Source: Bacteriovorax sp037444575 (GTDB lineage Bacteria; Bdellovibrionota; Bacteriovoracia; Bacteriovoracales; Bacteriovoracaceae). Taken from it: DNA of 64,000 nucleotides. Shown one piece after another: positions 16,382-25,275 of this stretch. Location of the stretch: positions 1 through 64,000 of the forward strand of contig JBBIME010000008.1 in assembly GCA_037444575.1 (NCBI GenBank). Direction: 5' to 3'. Within the stretch, counting starts at the first letter, position 1; every line of letters starts with the position of its first letter. Both the position numbers and the translations under genes were made by a program. Below the pieces are notes generated by a model that was not told the DNA's origin, made no database searches, and was given only the letters and a program-made list of their open reading frames with translations.

Positions 16382-16915
16382 ATGAAAATCTTAATCTGTG
16401 GATTCATGGGAGCGGGAAAATCTAGTTTCCTCAAAAAGTTAGAACCAAACAAATTGGGTTTTGATTGCATTGACTTAGATTATGCCTTAGCTAGCGACTT
16501 AAGAATCCGTCCCGAGCGATTGGGAGAGTGGATCTTAGAAAATGGTTTTCCGCTTTTTCGAGATAAAGAGAAAAGTAAAATTAAGGAACTTCTGCGTCAC
16601 CCGCAATCGATGGTTATTGCTTTAGGGGGAGGCTCGCTAAATCCTGAGGTTCTGTCATTGATTCAAAGTAGAACTGATTGTAAATTGGTCTTTCTCGATA
16701 CGCCCTTTGAGGTTTGTTTGGAAAGAATTAAGGCCGATTCCAATCGCCCTCTCTTAAAGATGCCAGAAAGTGAATTAAAAAAACTCTATGATTCAAGACG
16801 CACTGATTATTTAACTGCGGATTTGGTGCTCCTTGAGGGAGAGATAAAAGAGATTGAAGGCCTTGAGTCTTTGGTGCATAATTTACAAAGTAAATCTCAA
16901 AGGGGTGAGAAGTGA
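16382..16915 (+). CDS. aroK: Shikimate kinase
   Basis: Phosphorylates shikimate with ATP in the aromatic amino-acid pathway. The 177-residue P-loop protein has GFMGAGKS at 7-14, the substrate-binding DLDYAL, GGGSLNPE, the lid Arg region DSNRPLL and SRRTDYLTAD. The length matches the family. Its stop overlaps the GTG start of the next gene by three bases (GTGA), so it is translated together with the receiver-like unknown and alr. Confidence 0.92.
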   Translation: MKILICGFMGAGKSSFLKKLEPNKLGFDCIDLDYALASDLRIRPERLGEWILENGFPLFRDKEKSKIKELLRHPQSMVIALGGGSLNPEVLSLIQSRTDCKLVFLDTPFEVCLERIKADSNRPLLKMPESELKKLYDSRRTDYLTADLVLLEGEIKEIEGLESLVHNLQSKSQRGEK

Positions 16916-18360
16916 GCGACGGGCAAATATCAGTAGCATTACTTTTATCTGATCTAAATGACGTTAAGGAAGTAACTGCAGTTTTTAAAAAACTTGGAAT
17001 TATTCCTCATTTCTATGAAGATCTGAAAACTTTTTGGGATGGCACTCTTTCTCGAATTCCTTCTCTTTGTATCATTGATGTAAAAAAAATGAGTGAAGGG
17101 GATTTGCTTCTTGCTAATCATCCTCATGTAAAATCTGAAAAACTTCCGATCGTCTTTTTTTACAGCAGTAACACTGAGCCTCTGACATTATCAACAAATG
17201 ATTTTTTTCATCTTGGACTTCTTAAAAAAACGCAGAACTATGAAGCTCCACTTAGCGCTATTTTAAAGCGCCTCAATCACTTCATGAAGCTTGAGCATGA
17301 CAACAATTCACTTAAGAATGAAAAACTAAGTCTTCACGAAGACATTGAAAAACTAAAATTAGAAAACTTAACAATGGTTAATACAGATCAGTACCAGTCG
17401 ATGGTAAAAAGAGTGTGTTTACAATTGGAAGAATTAAGAGATGAAGATTTTTTTAAAGCAGTTGAAAAAGTTTTTCAAGATATCAATGAAATTTCCGAAT
17501 TTGCCATGATGGAACTTAGTTTCAACGGACAAAAATTAATTTCGCCATTATCTCACGTTCAAAAATTTCGAGTGATTCCTTCTCTGTGGTTGGGGCAAGC
17601 TTGCCCTCGTGGAATTGAGCCTTTTGCTCAAAACATGGCCACTCAAGTAGCCGTTGATGTAATGGGTGGAGATCTTGTCTCTCTTTTAATTAAGGGCAAT
17701 TTTGCTCGTCCAGATAAGATCATGTTCATTAAATCTAAAAATGAATTGTTCTATAACCAGTTTGACTGGAATATGCTCGAAGCTTATCTGAATGGTTTTT
17801 ACGCCAGCTTTAGAAATAAAATAGAAAGCGAGCCAAAAGTAGATAAGAAATTTTCTTCTTCGTTTGAGGCGATGAGTTTTCTCGATCAATTTCTTTTTGG
17901 TTCAAGCAAACAAGATTACCGTTTGGTCGATCTCGATCTTACAAACTTAGTGGACGCCGTTCTTAAAAAAAGTGGCAATCGCTTTTTTTGGAATAAGTTT
18001 GAAAAAGAATTTATCAATCGCCTTGAAATTCAATCGAGAGTTGATTTTAGAGTTTTTGATTTCGGAGTTGATCATCTGGCGTTTTTAGTACCAGCAATCG
18101 AACTCGATTCTTTTTTTGATGAATTAAAAGATTTCTCTTCAAAATTTTCTTACTGGAAATATTTTGAGGACAGTGAAGGTGTGCTTTCTCAAATCATTAA
18201 AACAAAAGTTACAATGGTTCCACTTTCTGCTCATGCCTACTTAAAATCAACTCAAGCAGCGGCCCTTGCAACCAGCGAAAAAGCTGCTGATATCGAAGCC
18301 CTTGCTAAACGCAAAACACGCGAGTTAATTTGGGGCAAAGAAACAACCCATGAAGTTTAG
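16912..18360 (+). CDS. Unknown 482-residue protein with receiver-like N-terminus and coiled coil
   Basis: No family is recognised with confidence. The first 125 residues alternate strand and helix in the pattern of a response-regulator receiver domain (ISVALLLSDLNDVKEV, then PSLCIIDVKKM, then KLPIVFFYSS), but typical acidic pocket and Lys positions are not clear, so it would be a pseudo-receiver. A coiled coil follows (about 128-160), then a mixed region with no membrane segment or signal peptide. It starts with GTG overlapping the aroK stop, and its end overlaps alr by 11 bases, so it belongs to that operon. Function unknown. Confidence 0.6.
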   Translation: MSDGQISVALLLSDLNDVKEVTAVFKKLGIIPHFYEDLKTFWDGTLSRIPSLCIIDVKKMSEGDLLLANHPHVKSEKLPIVFFYSSNTEPLTLSTNDFFHLGLLKKTQNYEAPLSAILKRLNHFMKLEHDNNSLKNEKLSLHEDIEKLKLENLTMVNTDQYQSMVKRVCLQLEELRDEDFFKAVEKVFQDINEISEFAMMELSFNGQKLISPLSHVQKFRVIPSLWLGQACPRGIEPFAQNMATQVAVDVMGGDLVSLLIKGNFARPDKIMFIKSKNELFYNQFDWNMLEAYLNGFYASFRNKIESEPKVDKKFSSSFEAMSFLDQFLFGSSKQDYRLVDLDLTNLVDAVLKKSGNRFFWNKFEKEFINRLEIQSRVDFRVFDFGVDHLAFLVPAIELDSFFDELKDFSSKFSYWKYFEDSEGVLSQIIKTKVTMVPLSAHAYLKSTQAAALATSEKAADIEALAKRKTRELIWGKETTHEV

Positions 18361-19483
18361 AAGTCGCCTAATCGTCGATCTTAATAATTTAGCACACAAT
18401 TATTCGCTTATTAAAAAGATGTCGCCGAAGTCTGAAGTTCTTTTTATGGTGAAGGCTGATGGTTATGGGCATGGAATGATTCCCGTTACTCGATATGCCG
18501 TCACTGAACTTGGTGTTAAAGAATTTGGATGCGCAACTTTAGGAGAAGCTTTAAAGCTTCGTGAAGAATTAAATGACCTTGAATTTGATATTTATGTTTT
18601 CTCCGACACTCAATTAGAGGTTCCAGAAAATGTTGATATTTACGTGAGACGAAGAATTATTCCAGTGATCTCGAATGTAAGTGAACTTGATTACCTTCTT
18701 CACAATCCAGAATTTAAACATTTTCCAATTTGCTTAAAATTTAATACAGGGATGAATCGATTAGGAATTGATCCAAGTGATGCTCCACTTGTTGTTGCCA
18801 GATTAAAGCAGCATGGTCGATCGACTGTTCATCACCTGATTAGTCATTTTGCTAACGCTTCATTTCCAATGGACACTCATGAGTTCAATATTTCCCAAAG
18901 AAGTCGCTTTATAGATATAAAGAAATTTTTTAGAGATTCTGGAATTACAATTGAGAGAACTTCTCAGTCAAACTCCGGAGCCATTGAGCAAAGACATGGA
19001 TTTGAAGATACACATATCAGACCAGGACTTATGATGTATGGCCCAACTTCACTTTCTCCTGAGTACGCTGACAAAGGACATTTCAAAGGAAAACTCGTTT
19101 CACGTTTAGAGACACATATCCTGCGAACTTTTGATGTAAAAGCAGGGGATCCTGTTGGCTATGGTTCTACACCTTGCCCCTATGATGGTGTGGTTGCAGT
19201 GCTTGCCATTGGCTATGGAGATGGATTTTCAACTCGCTATAGTGGCGCTCATCTTTTCCACAAAGGTTTTAAAGGTGTGATCACCGGCCGAGTGAACATG
19301 GACATGATTCAGGTTCTTTTTCCTACTGAAGCCAAGAAGCAAATAAAAGCTCATGAGGTTTTTGTCATCTGGGGAGAACAGGAAGGTGATTTAATCAACT
19401 TTTCTTTAGAAACAAAAACTATTCCATATGAACTTTTCTGCTCACTCCTTCCTCGCATTCCTAGGGTTTATCGGTTACACTAA
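18350..19483 (+). CDS. alr: Alanine racemase
   Basis: A PLP enzyme supplying D-alanine for peptidoglycan. The 377-residue protein carries the PLP lysine Lys35 in VKADGYGHG, the conserved KFNTGMNRLG, the HFANAS region, RPGLMMYGPTS, and the second catalytic residue Tyr271 in PVGYGS. It ends with LPRIPRVYR, the usual C-terminus. It sits between the receiver-like unknown and the mla genes; a cell-wall enzyme beside an outer-membrane lipid transporter fits an envelope-biogenesis operon. Confidence 0.95.
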   Translation: MKFRSRLIVDLNNLAHNYSLIKKMSPKSEVLFMVKADGYGHGMIPVTRYAVTELGVKEFGCATLGEALKLREELNDLEFDIYVFSDTQLEVPENVDIYVRRRIIPVISNVSELDYLLHNPEFKHFPICLKFNTGMNRLGIDPSDAPLVVARLKQHGRSTVHHLISHFANASFPMDTHEFNISQRSRFIDIKKFFRDSGITIERTSQSNSGAIEQRHGFEDTHIRPGLMMYGPTSLSPEYADKGHFKGKLVSRLETHILRTFDVKAGDPVGYGSTPCPYDGVVAVLAIGYGDGFSTRYSGAHLFHKGFKGVITGRVNMDMIQVLFPTEAKKQIKAHEVFVIWGEQEGDLINFSLETKTIPYELFCSLLPRIPRVYRLH

Positions 19484-19487
19484 TTCA

Positions 19488-20291
19488 GTGAAAGACAAAA
19501 TTATTAGCATCGTTAAAAAACAGATCGAAGATCTAGGGCACACTGTTATTGATGCAGTTAATGGCCTTGGTGCGATTACACAATTTGGCGCTCGTTTTTT
19601 TTACTGGAGTGTAAAAAAACCGTTTCGTGTTCATCTTCTTTTTGAACAACTCTTTTTCATTGGCAATAAAAGTCTTTTGATCATCCTTCTTTCAGGGATG
19701 TTTACAGGAATGGTTTTTGCCACTCAAACTTATTTTGGATTTAAGCTCATCAACGTTGACTCTCTTGTCGGGGTTATTACTGCTTTATCTTTGGCAAAAG
19801 AATTAGCTCCGGTGTTGACTGGTCTTATTGTAGCTGGAAGAGCGGGATCAGCGATGGCCGCTCAGATTGGGTCAATGAAAGTTACTGAGCAAATTGATGC
19901 TCTTGAAGTTATGGGAATCAACTCCATTCAGTATCTGGCCGTTCCAAGAATTATTGCAGCAACAATTGCTCTTCCAATGCTTTCAATTGTTTTTCTTTTT
20001 ATTGGAAATTTTGGTTCATGGTTAGTGGGAACTAAAACATTAATGATTGATGAAGCCATGTTTTTTTCTAAGCTCAGCGAGTTTATGTATGTGTCCGATA
20101 TTTCCCAAGGTGTAATTAAGGCCATGGTTTTTGGTTTTGTTATCGCCTTGATTGGAACTTACTTTGGTTTCCAAGTTGAAAAAGGAGCCGTGGGAGTTGG
20201 ACGAGGAACAAACCTTGCCGTTGTGTGGGGAATGATTTCCGTTTTAATTCTCGATTATATTTTAACAACATTCCTTGTGAAGATTTTGTAG
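19488..20291 (+). CDS. mlaE: MlaE-type ABC permease (phospholipid transport)
   Basis: The membrane part of the Mla transporter, which moves phospholipids between inner and outer membranes. The 267-residue protein has about five to six membrane segments and the MlaE blocks GMFTGMVFATQTYFGF, KELAPVLTGLIVAGRAGSAMAAQIG and MKVTEQIDALEVMGINS. The open frame reaches back to 19428 inside alr, but the GTG at 19488, five bases after the alr stop, gives the family-typical length. mlaF and mlaD follow directly. Confidence 0.92.
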   Translation: MKDKIISIVKKQIEDLGHTVIDAVNGLGAITQFGARFFYWSVKKPFRVHLLFEQLFFIGNKSLLIILLSGMFTGMVFATQTYFGFKLINVDSLVGVITALSLAKELAPVLTGLIVAGRAGSAMAAQIGSMKVTEQIDALEVMGINSIQYLAVPRIIAATIALPMLSIVFLFIGNFGSWLVGTKTLMIDEAMFFSKLSEFMYVSDISQGVIKAMVFGFVIALIGTYFGFQVEKGAVGVGRGTNLAVVWGMISVLILDYILTTFLVKIL

Positions 20292-20300
20292 GGGCAGACT

Positions 20301-21050
20301 GTGCATTTTGATAATCCTGCCATTTCTATAAAAAATGTTACAAAAAAGTTTGGTGATCACACCATCCTGGATAATCTCAATTTTGATATTGAGAGAAATA
20401 AGATCACGACCATTTTAGGATTTTCCGGAGCTGGTAAATCAACTTTATTAAAGCATATTTTAGGAGTTCTTCATCCTACGAGTGGGACAGTCACAGTTCT
20501 GGGCAAAGATCTTGAAACTTTGAACAAAGAAGAGCTGAGAGATTTCAGAAGACATTACGGGATGCTCTTTCAATACGCAGCTCTCTTTGATTCATTCACC
20601 GCTGAAGAGAATGTAGCCTTTCCTCTTAGAGAGTTTACAAAACTGACTGATGAAGAAATCAAAACAAAAGTAAAAGCCCTGCTTATTTCTGTTGGAATTA
20701 AGGAAGAATCTTTTCAAAAATTACCTTCTGAACTTTCAGGGGGGATGAGAAAGAGAGTTGGGCTTGCTCGCGCACTTGCTCTTAGTCCAGATATTATGTT
20801 GTATGATGAGCCGACCACTGGTCTTGATCCTATTACAACGAAAATGGTTAACGATCTCATTGTTGAGACAGCGACCCAACACAAAGGCCGAGAAATGACT
20901 TCGGTTATTATTTCACATGATGTAAAGGCCACGTTAGAAATTTCCGACTATGTCGCATTTTTGGATCGTGGTAAAATTATTGAATATTTACCTGTCGACG
21001 AGTTTAAGAAATCAACCAATCCATTGGTTCAAGAATTCCTAAGACTCTAA
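20301..21050 (+). CDS. mlaF: MlaF-type ABC ATPase (phospholipid transport)
   Basis: The ATP-hydrolysing subunit paired with MlaE. In 249 residues it has Walker A GFSGAGKST, the Q-loop in FQYAALFDSF, the signature LSGGMRKRVGLARAL, Walker B IMLYDEPTTGLDP and the switch His in ISHDVKATLE. The extra Met-Arg-Lys in the signature is characteristic of the MlaF group. GTG start with GGGG seven bases upstream. The mlaE stop is nine bases before it. Confidence 0.95.
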   Translation: MHFDNPAISIKNVTKKFGDHTILDNLNFDIERNKITTILGFSGAGKSTLLKHILGVLHPTSGTVTVLGKDLETLNKEELRDFRRHYGMLFQYAALFDSFTAEENVAFPLREFTKLTDEEIKTKVKALLISVGIKEESFQKLPSELSGGMRKRVGLARALALSPDIMLYDEPTTGLDPITTKMVNDLIVETATQHKGREMTSVIISHDVKATLEISDYVAFLDRGKIIEYLPVDEFKKSTNPLVQEFLRL

Positions 21051-21084
21051 ACAAGGTTTAAATTTTAAAAGGTGATAGAAATCG

Positions 21085-22455
21085 ATGAATGAATTTAAAG
21101 TAGGACTTTTGGCCATTGCCACGATTGTAGCGGTGGTATTTATGTCTTTTAAAATAACTTCCAATCAATCGGGCTTTGGTCAATACGTTACTTACAGAAC
21201 AATCGTTAAAGATGCTTCTGGAATTTTCCCTAAAACACCAATCAAAGTTGCTGGTATCAATGCCGGAAGAATTTCTTCTATCGAACTTCAAGGAAATACG
21301 GCCCTAATTACTTTTGAAATTCTAAAACAAATTCAAGTTACAAAAAATTCTAAATTAAGAATTAAGTCAGTGGGGTTTCTAGGGGATAAGTATCTTGAAA
21401 TTTATATTGGCGATTCCCAAGAATTATTGCGCAAATATGATTTTATCGATTCAGAAGAAGCTGCAGGTATTGAAAACTTAATCAAAGATACTTCAGAAGT
21501 TCTTGCGGACGTAAAACAAATTGTTCGCACGTTAAAAGATTCAGTTGCTCCAACAGGAGAAGTTTCTCCAATTAAAAAGATTTTAACAGATGTTCAAGAT
21601 TTAGTGGCCAATACAAAAGAAGTCACTGCAAGTCTTAAACGAATGACTAATGGTAACGAAGAAAAAATCAATGCTTTAGTTGATAATCTTCAGGCTTTCA
21701 CTGAAGACCTTGCTTATCAAGTTGATAAAAACAACGGTGATAGTGCCATGGCCGATATTAAAGCGACCTTGGCCAATACTAAAAAGTTAACTAGTGATTT
21801 GGAATCGATTATTGCCGATGTAAAAAAAGGAAAAGGAACTGTTGGGAAAATGTTGGTTGAAGATGAGATCGCTGACCAAGTGAAAGATACTTTATCCAGT
21901 GTTCAAAAAATTGTTGGAAAAGCAGATGCTATTAGAACTGAGTTATCAGTCTTTAGTGGTGTCGATAGTAAGTCTGGTGGATCAACAGAAGCAGCTTTTC
22001 GTATCTATCCTTCTCCTGAAAGATTTTATCATTTAGGAATTTCAACTTCAGAATTTGGACCTGATAAAGAAACAGTATTCACAACGACAACAAATGGTGT
22101 GACTACTACACAAAGTCAAAAATCGAATGATAAGAATTCATTTCGTTTTGATGCTCAAATCGGTCGACGTGTAAATTACTTTGATTTCCGTGGTGGTATT
22201 ATCCAGACAACAGGTGGATTGGGAATAGATTATCGATTACCAGGATATAATACCAAATTCTCAGTGGACGTTTTTGATTACAAAAAGAATCAGGGTGCTA
22301 ACACTAGATTCTCAGCGGAAGCTCAAATTTGGAATGTTCTTTACGGAAAAGCTGCAATTAATGATTCTTTCAGAAAAGGGCGCAGTGGAATCTTCTCAGG
22401 TGGTCTAAGATTTAATGATGAAGACCTAAAAGGTTTAATAGGATTCTTCTGGTAA
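21085..22455 (+). CDS. mlaD: MlaD-like MCE protein with a beta-barrel-like C-terminal domain
   Basis: A 456-residue MCE protein, more than twice the length of E. coli MlaD (183). One N-terminal membrane anchor (about 6-25), one MCE domain (about 32-115, with KVAGINAGRISSIEL and VGFLGDKYLEI), a long helical region (about 120-290) and then about 155 residues of alternating strands rich in Tyr, Phe and Gly (FRFDAQIGRRVNYFDFRGG, LGIDYRLPGY). The last residue is Trp after Phe-Phe, like outer-membrane barrel proteins. This suggests a single protein that spans from inner membrane MlaEF to the outer membrane. MlaB and MlaC genes are not seen nearby. Confidence 0.85.
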   Translation: MNEFKVGLLAIATIVAVVFMSFKITSNQSGFGQYVTYRTIVKDASGIFPKTPIKVAGINAGRISSIELQGNTALITFEILKQIQVTKNSKLRIKSVGFLGDKYLEIYIGDSQELLRKYDFIDSEEAAGIENLIKDTSEVLADVKQIVRTLKDSVAPTGEVSPIKKILTDVQDLVANTKEVTASLKRMTNGNEEKINALVDNLQAFTEDLAYQVDKNNGDSAMADIKATLANTKKLTSDLESIIADVKKGKGTVGKMLVEDEIADQVKDTLSSVQKIVGKADAIRTELSVFSGVDSKSGGSTEAAFRIYPSPERFYHLGISTSEFGPDKETVFTTTTNGVTTTQSQKSNDKNSFRFDAQIGRRVNYFDFRGGIIQTTGGLGIDYRLPGYNTKFSVDVFDYKKNQGANTRFSAEAQIWNVLYGKAAINDSFRKGRSGIFSGGLRFNDEDLKGLIGFFW

Positions 22456-22465
22456 AAAAAATATA

Positions 22466-23467
22466 ATGGAACGAAACTGGCTTATTCGTACAACGCAAAA
22501 CCAGATCCTGGGACCCGTCGCAAAAGCGAAGGTCTTGGAATTTTTGCAAAAAGGGGCCCTTGGTCTTAACGATGAAGTCACTAGTGGTAATGGCTACTGG
22601 TTTTCACTTAAAGAAAAAGAGCTTGTCGAAAAATATCTTTATGGCGATGTTCCTCAGGGATACAATCCGATCTCTGAATCAATAAGTGTCCTTTCGAAAT
22701 TAGACAATCCGGATAAGACGACTTCATTTAGTACTGCTCCAGCAAATAAAACTCAAGTGCTTCAGGCCGCAGCATCTGGAGTTGCCATTCCAGATAGTAG
22801 TGATCTTGAGTTTCCAGATATTACTGTGATTAATTCTTCTGCGAGTGCTCAGATCGCAACGAGTAAGTCCACTCCTTCTGGCGAGGACGTTAAGCTTCCT
22901 AATCAGGATGATTTAGAATTTCCGGATATCACAATCGTGGCAAAAGAGATAAAGCCCCACGTGATTGAAGAAAAAAAAGTTGTCGAAGTAAAACCTGTTC
23001 AACTTGAAAAAGTTCAAACGAATGCAGTTGCTGAAGGGCCAATTGTTTACCCGGAAGCTGATGACCTGGATTATCCAGATTTGGGGATGGCCAGTGAGCC
23101 GGCCGAAGAAGTAAATGAAGTAGAAGTTGGTTTAGCTTTAGATGTTGAGAACACTCCTGAAATAAAAGTAGAAGAAAAACCAGAACCTGTTGTGGCCTCT
23201 ACTAAAGCAGAGAAAGCAAAAGAGATCCATCCACATGAAGATAAAAAATTGCTTCATGAAAGAAAAGTAAAAGCTTCAGTTCAAGCAACTCATAAAGAAA
23301 CAGCTAAAGTGGTGCCTAAAGAAATACCTCCACGATCGATGCCTGAGCATTTAAAAAAGCGCAACGATAATTACTTAATGTATGTTCTTGTGATTCTTGT
23401 ATTGATTATTCTTGGTCTATTTTTTTATTATTACAGCGCTATTTTAAATAAACCTCTTCCGGTTTAA
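22466..23467 (+). CDS. GYF_2 (DUF4339) domain protein with acidic repeats and a C-terminal membrane anchor
   Basis: A 333-residue protein. The first 60 residues fit the GYF_2 domain (NWLIRTTQNQILGPVAKAKV ... FLQKGALGLNDEV), a peptide-binding-type fold. Three copies of an acidic motif follow: DLEFPDI at about 113-119 and 149-155 and DLDYPDL at about 200-206, spaced by disordered Pro/Lys/Glu-rich sequence. A Lys/His-rich segment and one hydrophobic helix (about 303-325) close it, leaving a short tail, so the bulk is cytoplasmic if tail-anchored. It sits 10 bases after mlaD and just before tsaC. A second GYF_2 protein is at 35835. Function unknown. Confidence 0.7.
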   Translation: MERNWLIRTTQNQILGPVAKAKVLEFLQKGALGLNDEVTSGNGYWFSLKEKELVEKYLYGDVPQGYNPISESISVLSKLDNPDKTTSFSTAPANKTQVLQAAASGVAIPDSSDLEFPDITVINSSASAQIATSKSTPSGEDVKLPNQDDLEFPDITIVAKEIKPHVIEEKKVVEVKPVQLEKVQTNAVAEGPIVYPEADDLDYPDLGMASEPAEEVNEVEVGLALDVENTPEIKVEEKPEPVVASTKAEKAKEIHPHEDKKLLHERKVKASVQATHKETAKVVPKEIPPRSMPEHLKKRNDNYLMYVLVILVLIILGLFFYYYSAILNKPLPV

Positions 23468-23471
23468 AGAT

Positions 23472-24074
23472 ATGAAAATTAAATCAGACGATGTTTTTAT
23501 TTATCCTACTGACACTGTCTGGGGGATTGGATGCTCACTTTATTCCGAAGAAGGTTATGCCAAAATTGCGGAAATCAAAAAAACATCCACAGATAAACCT
23601 CTTTCAATTATGTTTGCCAGTGCTAAAGATATCTATGACAGCTTCACTTTTCCAGAAGAAGTGACCCTTTTATGGCTTGAAGAGTTTTTTAAACTTGAAA
23701 CAACTTTAGGGTTTCCTCTTTCCAGAGCTAAAATCAAAATTCCAAAATGGGCAACTGGTGGAAGTGACTTTGTAAGCATGCGCTGTCTAGATAATGACGT
23801 AATTAAAAAAATTTATAGTGAACTAAAGACACCATTTTTTACAACAAGTCTTAATATCACAGGTGAGCCTCCTGTTACGATTATGGGAGAGGCAAAAAAA
23901 TTTAAAGAGATCTTTGCGAAAGATGCTCATTTTTTTAAAGATGAAACAGAAAAAAAATTATCTGGATCTCCTTCGACGATTGTGTTTTTAAAAGACAATT
24001 TAGATCTTGAAATTAAGCGAGAGGGAAGAAGAATAAACGAAGTCAAAAATCACTTAACGAAATTATTTTGCTGA
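23472..24074 (+). CDS. tsaC: Threonylcarbamoyl-AMP synthase (TsaC/YrdC/Sua5 family)
   Basis: Makes threonylcarbamoyl-AMP for t6A37 modification of tRNA. The 200-residue protein has FIYPTDTVWGIGCSL, the KPLSIMFAS loop, and the SxN element in FTTSLNITGEPPV; a typical YrdC-type length without the Sua5 C-terminal domain. TrmO, which methylates the same base, is elsewhere in this window. It follows the GYF_2 protein by four bases and overlaps the 3' end of the convergent DciA-like gene by 12 bases. Confidence 0.88.
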   Translation: MKIKSDDVFIYPTDTVWGIGCSLYSEEGYAKIAEIKKTSTDKPLSIMFASAKDIYDSFTFPEEVTLLWLEEFFKLETTLGFPLSRAKIKIPKWATGGSDFVSMRCLDNDVIKKIYSELKTPFFTTSLNITGEPPVTIMGEAKKFKEIFAKDAHFFKDETEKKLSGSPSTIVFLKDNLDLEIKREGRRINEVKNHLTKLFC

Positions 24075-24563
24075 TTGAATATAAAGCGAAATCATCTTTT
24101 CTTTAATTTCTAAATCTTCTAAATCTGAAAATAATTCTTCTGCTTCTTTTTTTAACTTTCTAAATTCTGGAGAGTAAGGATGAAGCGTTGTGGCCTTCTT
24201 TTTTTCTATAGGAGCAATAAATTGTTCATACTGCTTTGAAAAATGAGTGCTATCGACGATAAATTTAATAGAGAGAATCATCTTTTCTAGTGCTGGAAAT
24301 TTCTCCACAATTTTTTTCTTAAGAGGAAGTTCCATATAACTTAGTTCATTAGCAAATGCTGAGTGATTAGAGAGAATAATGAGAACGCCATTTTGGTTTT
24401 TAAGAGGGATTGTGTGCTCAGAAAGTTTAGGTCCAGCTATTTCCTTCCAGCTTCTAATAAGTGCCAAGAAATCGAAACTTTCGTGCAGATGCGCCTTCTC
24501 CTTTTTAAAAGAATTTGAAGGTGATCCCGAGTGATCAATAAAGTGTGAAAGCTTCTTTAACAT
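24063..24563 (-). CDS. DUF721/DciA-like protein
   Basis: The 166-residue protein has the DUF721 pattern: LIRSWKEIAGPKLSEHTIPL, then GVLIILSNHSAFANELSYME and a following KKKIVEKFP helix. DciA proteins of this family load the replicative helicase DnaB in bacteria lacking DnaC. The C-terminal 60 residues are Lys/Glu-rich and helical. It is a single gene on the minus strand, its start only 28 bases from the start of divergent lptE. Whether it is the DciA functional branch or a different DUF721 protein cannot be decided from sequence alone. Confidence 0.7.
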   Translation of the reverse strand: MLKKLSHFIDHSGSPSNSFKKEKAHLHESFDFLALIRSWKEIAGPKLSEHTIPLKNQNGVLIILSNHSAFANELSYMELPLKKKIVEKFPALEKMILSIKFIVDSTHFSKQYEQFIAPIEKKKATTLHPYSPEFRKLKKEAEELFSDLEDLEIKEKMISLYIQSAK

Positions 24564-24591
24564 GATTGTTTTTTAAGGTAGCATTAGGGTC

Positions 24592-25275
24592 ATGAAAGTG
24601 CGATTTTTTTATTACTTGATGATGATTCTAGGCACGACTTTAATGGCCGGATGCGCTGGGTATCACTTCAACACAAGCAATAACCCTTTGATTGGCTATG
24701 ATATTAAGACCGTAGCTGTTCCCATGTTCATAAACAGATCTGTGATTCCCCAACTTGCTGCGCCAATGACTAAAGAAATTACATTGGCACTCAATGATTA
24801 CTCCGGACTTAAAGTGGTAAGCGGGGACTCTGAAAATACAGATGCTGTTTTGATCGGAATTATTGAGTCAAGAGATCACTATAATGAAGTTGTAACTACT
24901 TCCCAAACTCTCTTTACTGATTCAGATAAGGATATTCAGAATTCGATTGGTAATCGCGCTCCATTTTATTATCCAGTTCAATCAACTTACAATTTCACAC
25001 TTAAGATTATTTTGATTAAGCGTCCTTCTAAAGAAGAATTAGAATTTTTTAGCAGCGAGATGGGGTCAAAGGTACTTATTCATCCAAAGGTCGTTTTGCA
25101 AGATTCAATTGGCTTAACGGGAAACTTTTCGAGAGTAGCAAGCCCTACAGCAACAGCAACGGCCGCAGGCGAAGTGAACTTTGTGAAGAACAAAGGAATT
25201 TTTGAGAAGAGTTTGCAGGATACTTGTTATCAAGCAGCTCAAACTTTTAAGCAGGTTGTCCTCAATGCTTTCTAA
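24592..25275 (+). CDS. lptE: LPS-assembly lipoprotein LptE
   Basis: LptE plugs the LptD barrel that inserts LPS in the outer membrane. The 227-residue lipoprotein has a signal peptide with lipobox MAGC (Cys21) and the family start CAGYHF, followed by VPMFINRSVIPQLAAPMTKEITLAL. C-terminally it has a Thr/Ala-rich strand region. The holA-like gene overlaps its end by 11 bases, the same lptE-holA order as in E. coli, which supports both calls. Confidence 0.85.
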   Translation: MKVRFFYYLMMILGTTLMAGCAGYHFNTSNNPLIGYDIKTVAVPMFINRSVIPQLAAPMTKEITLALNDYSGLKVVSGDSENTDAVLIGIIESRDHYNEVVTTSQTLFTDSDKDIQNSIGNRAPFYYPVQSTYNFTLKIILIKRPSKEELEFFSSEMGSKVLIHPKVVLQDSIGLTGNFSRVASPTATATAAGEVNFVKNKGIFEKSLQDTCYQAAQTFKQVVLNAF

